From positions 124,001 through 188,000 of the forward strand of contig JBBTCH010000003.1 of the NCBI GenBank assembly GCA_038043245.1: 64,000 nt of DNA, read 5' to 3'. The notes beneath the pieces are model-generated. The model made no database searches. It saw only the letters and a list, made by a program, of their open reading frames with translations, and had not been told where the DNA came from. The translations under genes were made by a program, and so were the position numbers. The stretch is from JACPFV01 sp038043245. Lineage in GTDB: Bacteria; Pseudomonadota; Gammaproteobacteria; Nevskiales; Nevskiaceae. This document shows, in pieces, positions 62,653-64,000 of the stretch; within the stretch, counting starts at the first letter, position 1, and each line of letters opens with the position of its first letter.

Positions 62653-63495
62653 TCACAACCCAACGAAACCACCCTCCACCGTCGCCAGCGCCACGTTGCC
62701 GAAACCGGCCTTGGACAGCTCGCGCAGGACATAAGGCAGGGTAGGCCCAATCAATTCGGTAGGTGGGGTGGTATCCAGCCCGGCGCCACTGATAAAGCCC
62801 AGCGCCAGTCCGTTGGCGTCGTGTACCGCCGGACCGCCCGAGTCGCCAAAGATCGCGGCGGTATAGCCGGCGTAGTTATTGCCGTCGCAAACCACCAGCA
62901 CTCCGGGGCGGGTGCGGGTTGCATCGGCGCCGCCGAACACCATGCCATGCCCGTGGAACGAAAAACGGTCGCCAGAGGCGGTATCAGCGCAGTCGATGAA
63001 ACCGGTCGGAGCATTCAGCGAAATGACCTGGGGGTGGGACATTTCATTGAGCCCCGGGTCGAGCAGGACCAGTGCGAAATCCACGCCGCCGTCTACACCG
63101 AAATTCTGCTGCAAGTCCGGGCTGTCACTATCGAACACCACCGTGCCGATTTCCTGGCTGGATTCGGGGATGGTCACGACGGTGCCAATGGCGGTTTCCA
63201 CGGAAACGCGCTGGCCGGTGCCATCATCCGAGGCGCCGCCGCTGGCGCAGTGCGCGGCAGTGCCCATGTAGTAAAGCTGCTTGACCGGATCCACAAACAG
63301 AAATCCGGCGGTACACCCGGAGGATCCCGTTTCAATCATGCTGCCCGGACGCAAAAGTGCGGAATCCGGAGCGCCCCATTGCGGGTTCCAATCCGTGGCG
63401 GAGGCCTTGGAGCTTTCACTAGCTTGCATCGAACTATCACAGCCCGCCAAAGCTAGAACTAGGCATGCAAGACTTTTGTGCCGGATTTTAATCAT
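62653..63495 (-). CDS. Trypsin-like serine protease lipoprotein
   Basis: 280 residues. A lipobox (LAGC, cysteine 19) is followed by Asp at +2, which in many Gram-negatives retains the lipoprotein in the inner membrane. The S1 triad is intact: His82 (MGTAAHCAS), Asp139 (VDFALVLLD) and Ser219 (FGDSGGPAV). It lacks PDZ domains, so it is not a DegP type. It follows the metallo-hydrolase gene by 7 bp on the same strand and is probably co-transcribed. Substrate unknown. Confidence 0.88.
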   Translation of the reverse strand: MIKIRHKSLACLVLALAGCDSSMQASESSKASATDWNPQWGAPDSALLRPGSMIETGSSGCTAGFLFVDPVKQLYYMGTAAHCASGGASDDGTGQRVSVETAIGTVVTIPESSQEIGTVVFDSDSPDLQQNFGVDGGVDFALVLLDPGLNEMSHPQVISLNAPTGFIDCADTASGDRFSFHGHGMVFGGADATRTRPGVLVVCDGNNYAGYTAAIFGDSGGPAVHDANGLALGFISGAGLDTTPPTELIGPTLPYVLRELSKAGFGNVALATVEGGFVGL

Positions 63496-63502
63496 GTGGT
63501 GA

Positions 63503-64000
63503 TCATTTCCAGTTTATCTTCAAGGTTTCACCGTGCTGCATCACCCGGAACCGCTCGGGCGCGATGTCTGCCGATTTAAGCGCCGCAACCAGCGCCAGTG
63601 GTGGTTCATCCAGCGGCTCCAGCGTCAGCCGGAAGGTGCCCCAGTGCATGCCGACCGAAAATTTCGAGCCGATGTCTTGGTGGATCTTCACCGCTTCCGC
63701 CGGGTCCACATGTACCGTGCGCATGAAGCCACGCGGGTTGTAGGCGCCGATGGGAATCAGCGACAAGTCGATCGGCGCAAACTTTTTGCCGATGTCGGTG
63801 AAATCTTTCGAATAACCGGTGTCGCCGGCGAAGAACACTTTCCGGCCTCCGCTTTCCAGCACGAAGCCAGCCCAGAGCGTGCGGTTGCGGTCGAAAGCGG
63901 TGCGGCCGGAGAAATGCTGCACCGGCACGGCGTGGATTTTCATACCTGCGTGCTCGGCGCTCTGCCACCAGTCGAGTTCAGTGACGCGGGCCATGCCGTT
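63503..64000 (-). CDS. MBL-fold metallo-hydrolase (NAPE-PLD-like), 5' end outside window
   Basis: The frame runs open to the window edge (166 residues seen); the ATG at 63994 is inside a conserved region and is not taken as the start. VPVQHFSGRTAFDRNRTLW and the metal-site segments FFAGDTGYSKDF and GMHWGTFRLTLE resemble the C-terminal half of N-acyl-phosphatidylethanolamine phospholipase D-like metallo-beta-lactamase proteins. The N-terminal HxHxDH site lies outside the window. The trypsin-like lipoprotein gene follows after 7 bp. Confidence 0.85.
   Translation of the reverse strand, partial: NGMARVTELDWWQSAEHAGMKIHAVPVQHFSGRTAFDRNRTLWAGFVLESGGRKVFFAGDTGYSKDFTDIGKKFAPIDLSLIPIGAYNPRGFMRTVHVDPAEAVKIHQDIGSKFSVGMHWGTFRLTLEPLDEPPLALVAALKSADIAPERFRVMQHGETLKINWK

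Overview
The window looks like a chromosomal segment of a high-G+C gammaproteobacterium. The evidence is gene order: prmA-alaS-lysC-csrA, cutA/dsbD-like/aroQ/accB/accC and proC-yggT-metX-metW are characteristic of that class. I cannot name a genus. The segment is dense, with many 1- or 4-base ATGA, TAATG and TTGA gene overlaps, and its spacers are decorated with several families of palindromic repeats.

Layout. 1-1068: 3' part missing from a membrane PAS sensor gene. 1260-11029 (minus): a long housekeeping run read cutA, a stand-alone DsbD N-domain, a TlpA-type thioredoxin, aroQ, accB, accC, then an intruding RHH/RelE toxin-antitoxin pair with its own operator and terminator, then prmA, alaS, lysC, csrA. 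alaS carries two in-frame insertions. 11044-16605 (plus): putA, a MATE pump and a 1-Cys peroxiredoxin. 16602-21653 (minus): a four-gene operon that reads as lysine degradation to 2-oxoglutarate, with a divergent Lrp/AsnC regulator at 21728. 22205-28828: ilvD, a hydrolase/DUF3047 pair, an unrecognised secreted protein, an HTTM-DCC fusion and tatD. 28965-32081 (minus): proC-yggT-metX-metW. 32218-33756: ilvA, then a 452-bp MITE-like element that reaches into the 3' end of a hybrid histidine kinase gene.

36447-42455: a wax ester synthase/DGAT with a LuxR regulator, convergent to a signalling operon of a TPR Ser/Thr kinase, a HisKA_3 kinase and a NarL-type regulator. 42525-43397 is an ABC-2 ATPase whose likely permease partner sits 15 kb away at 58532; between them lie a glycosyltransferase and the main accessory block, a two-partner secretion operon. 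That operon consists of a TpsB transporter, a 3582-residue FHA-like exoprotein and a FecR-domain protein with a TTG start that overlaps the exoprotein stop. 59655-64000: three predicted lipoproteins (a CocE/S15-type hydrolase, a zinc aminopeptidase-like protein, a trypsin-like protease) and a partial NAPE-PLD-like metallo-hydrolase.

The points most worth a second look are the TpsB-TpsA-FecR operon with its lone C-terminal cysteine and eight-module repeat, the AT-rich insertion in alaS, the coherent lysine-to-2-oxoglutarate operon with a palindromic regulator site, the toxin-antitoxin cassette inside the acc-prm run, and the split DsbD arrangement. No tRNA, rRNA, CRISPR array, integrase or transposase gene was found.
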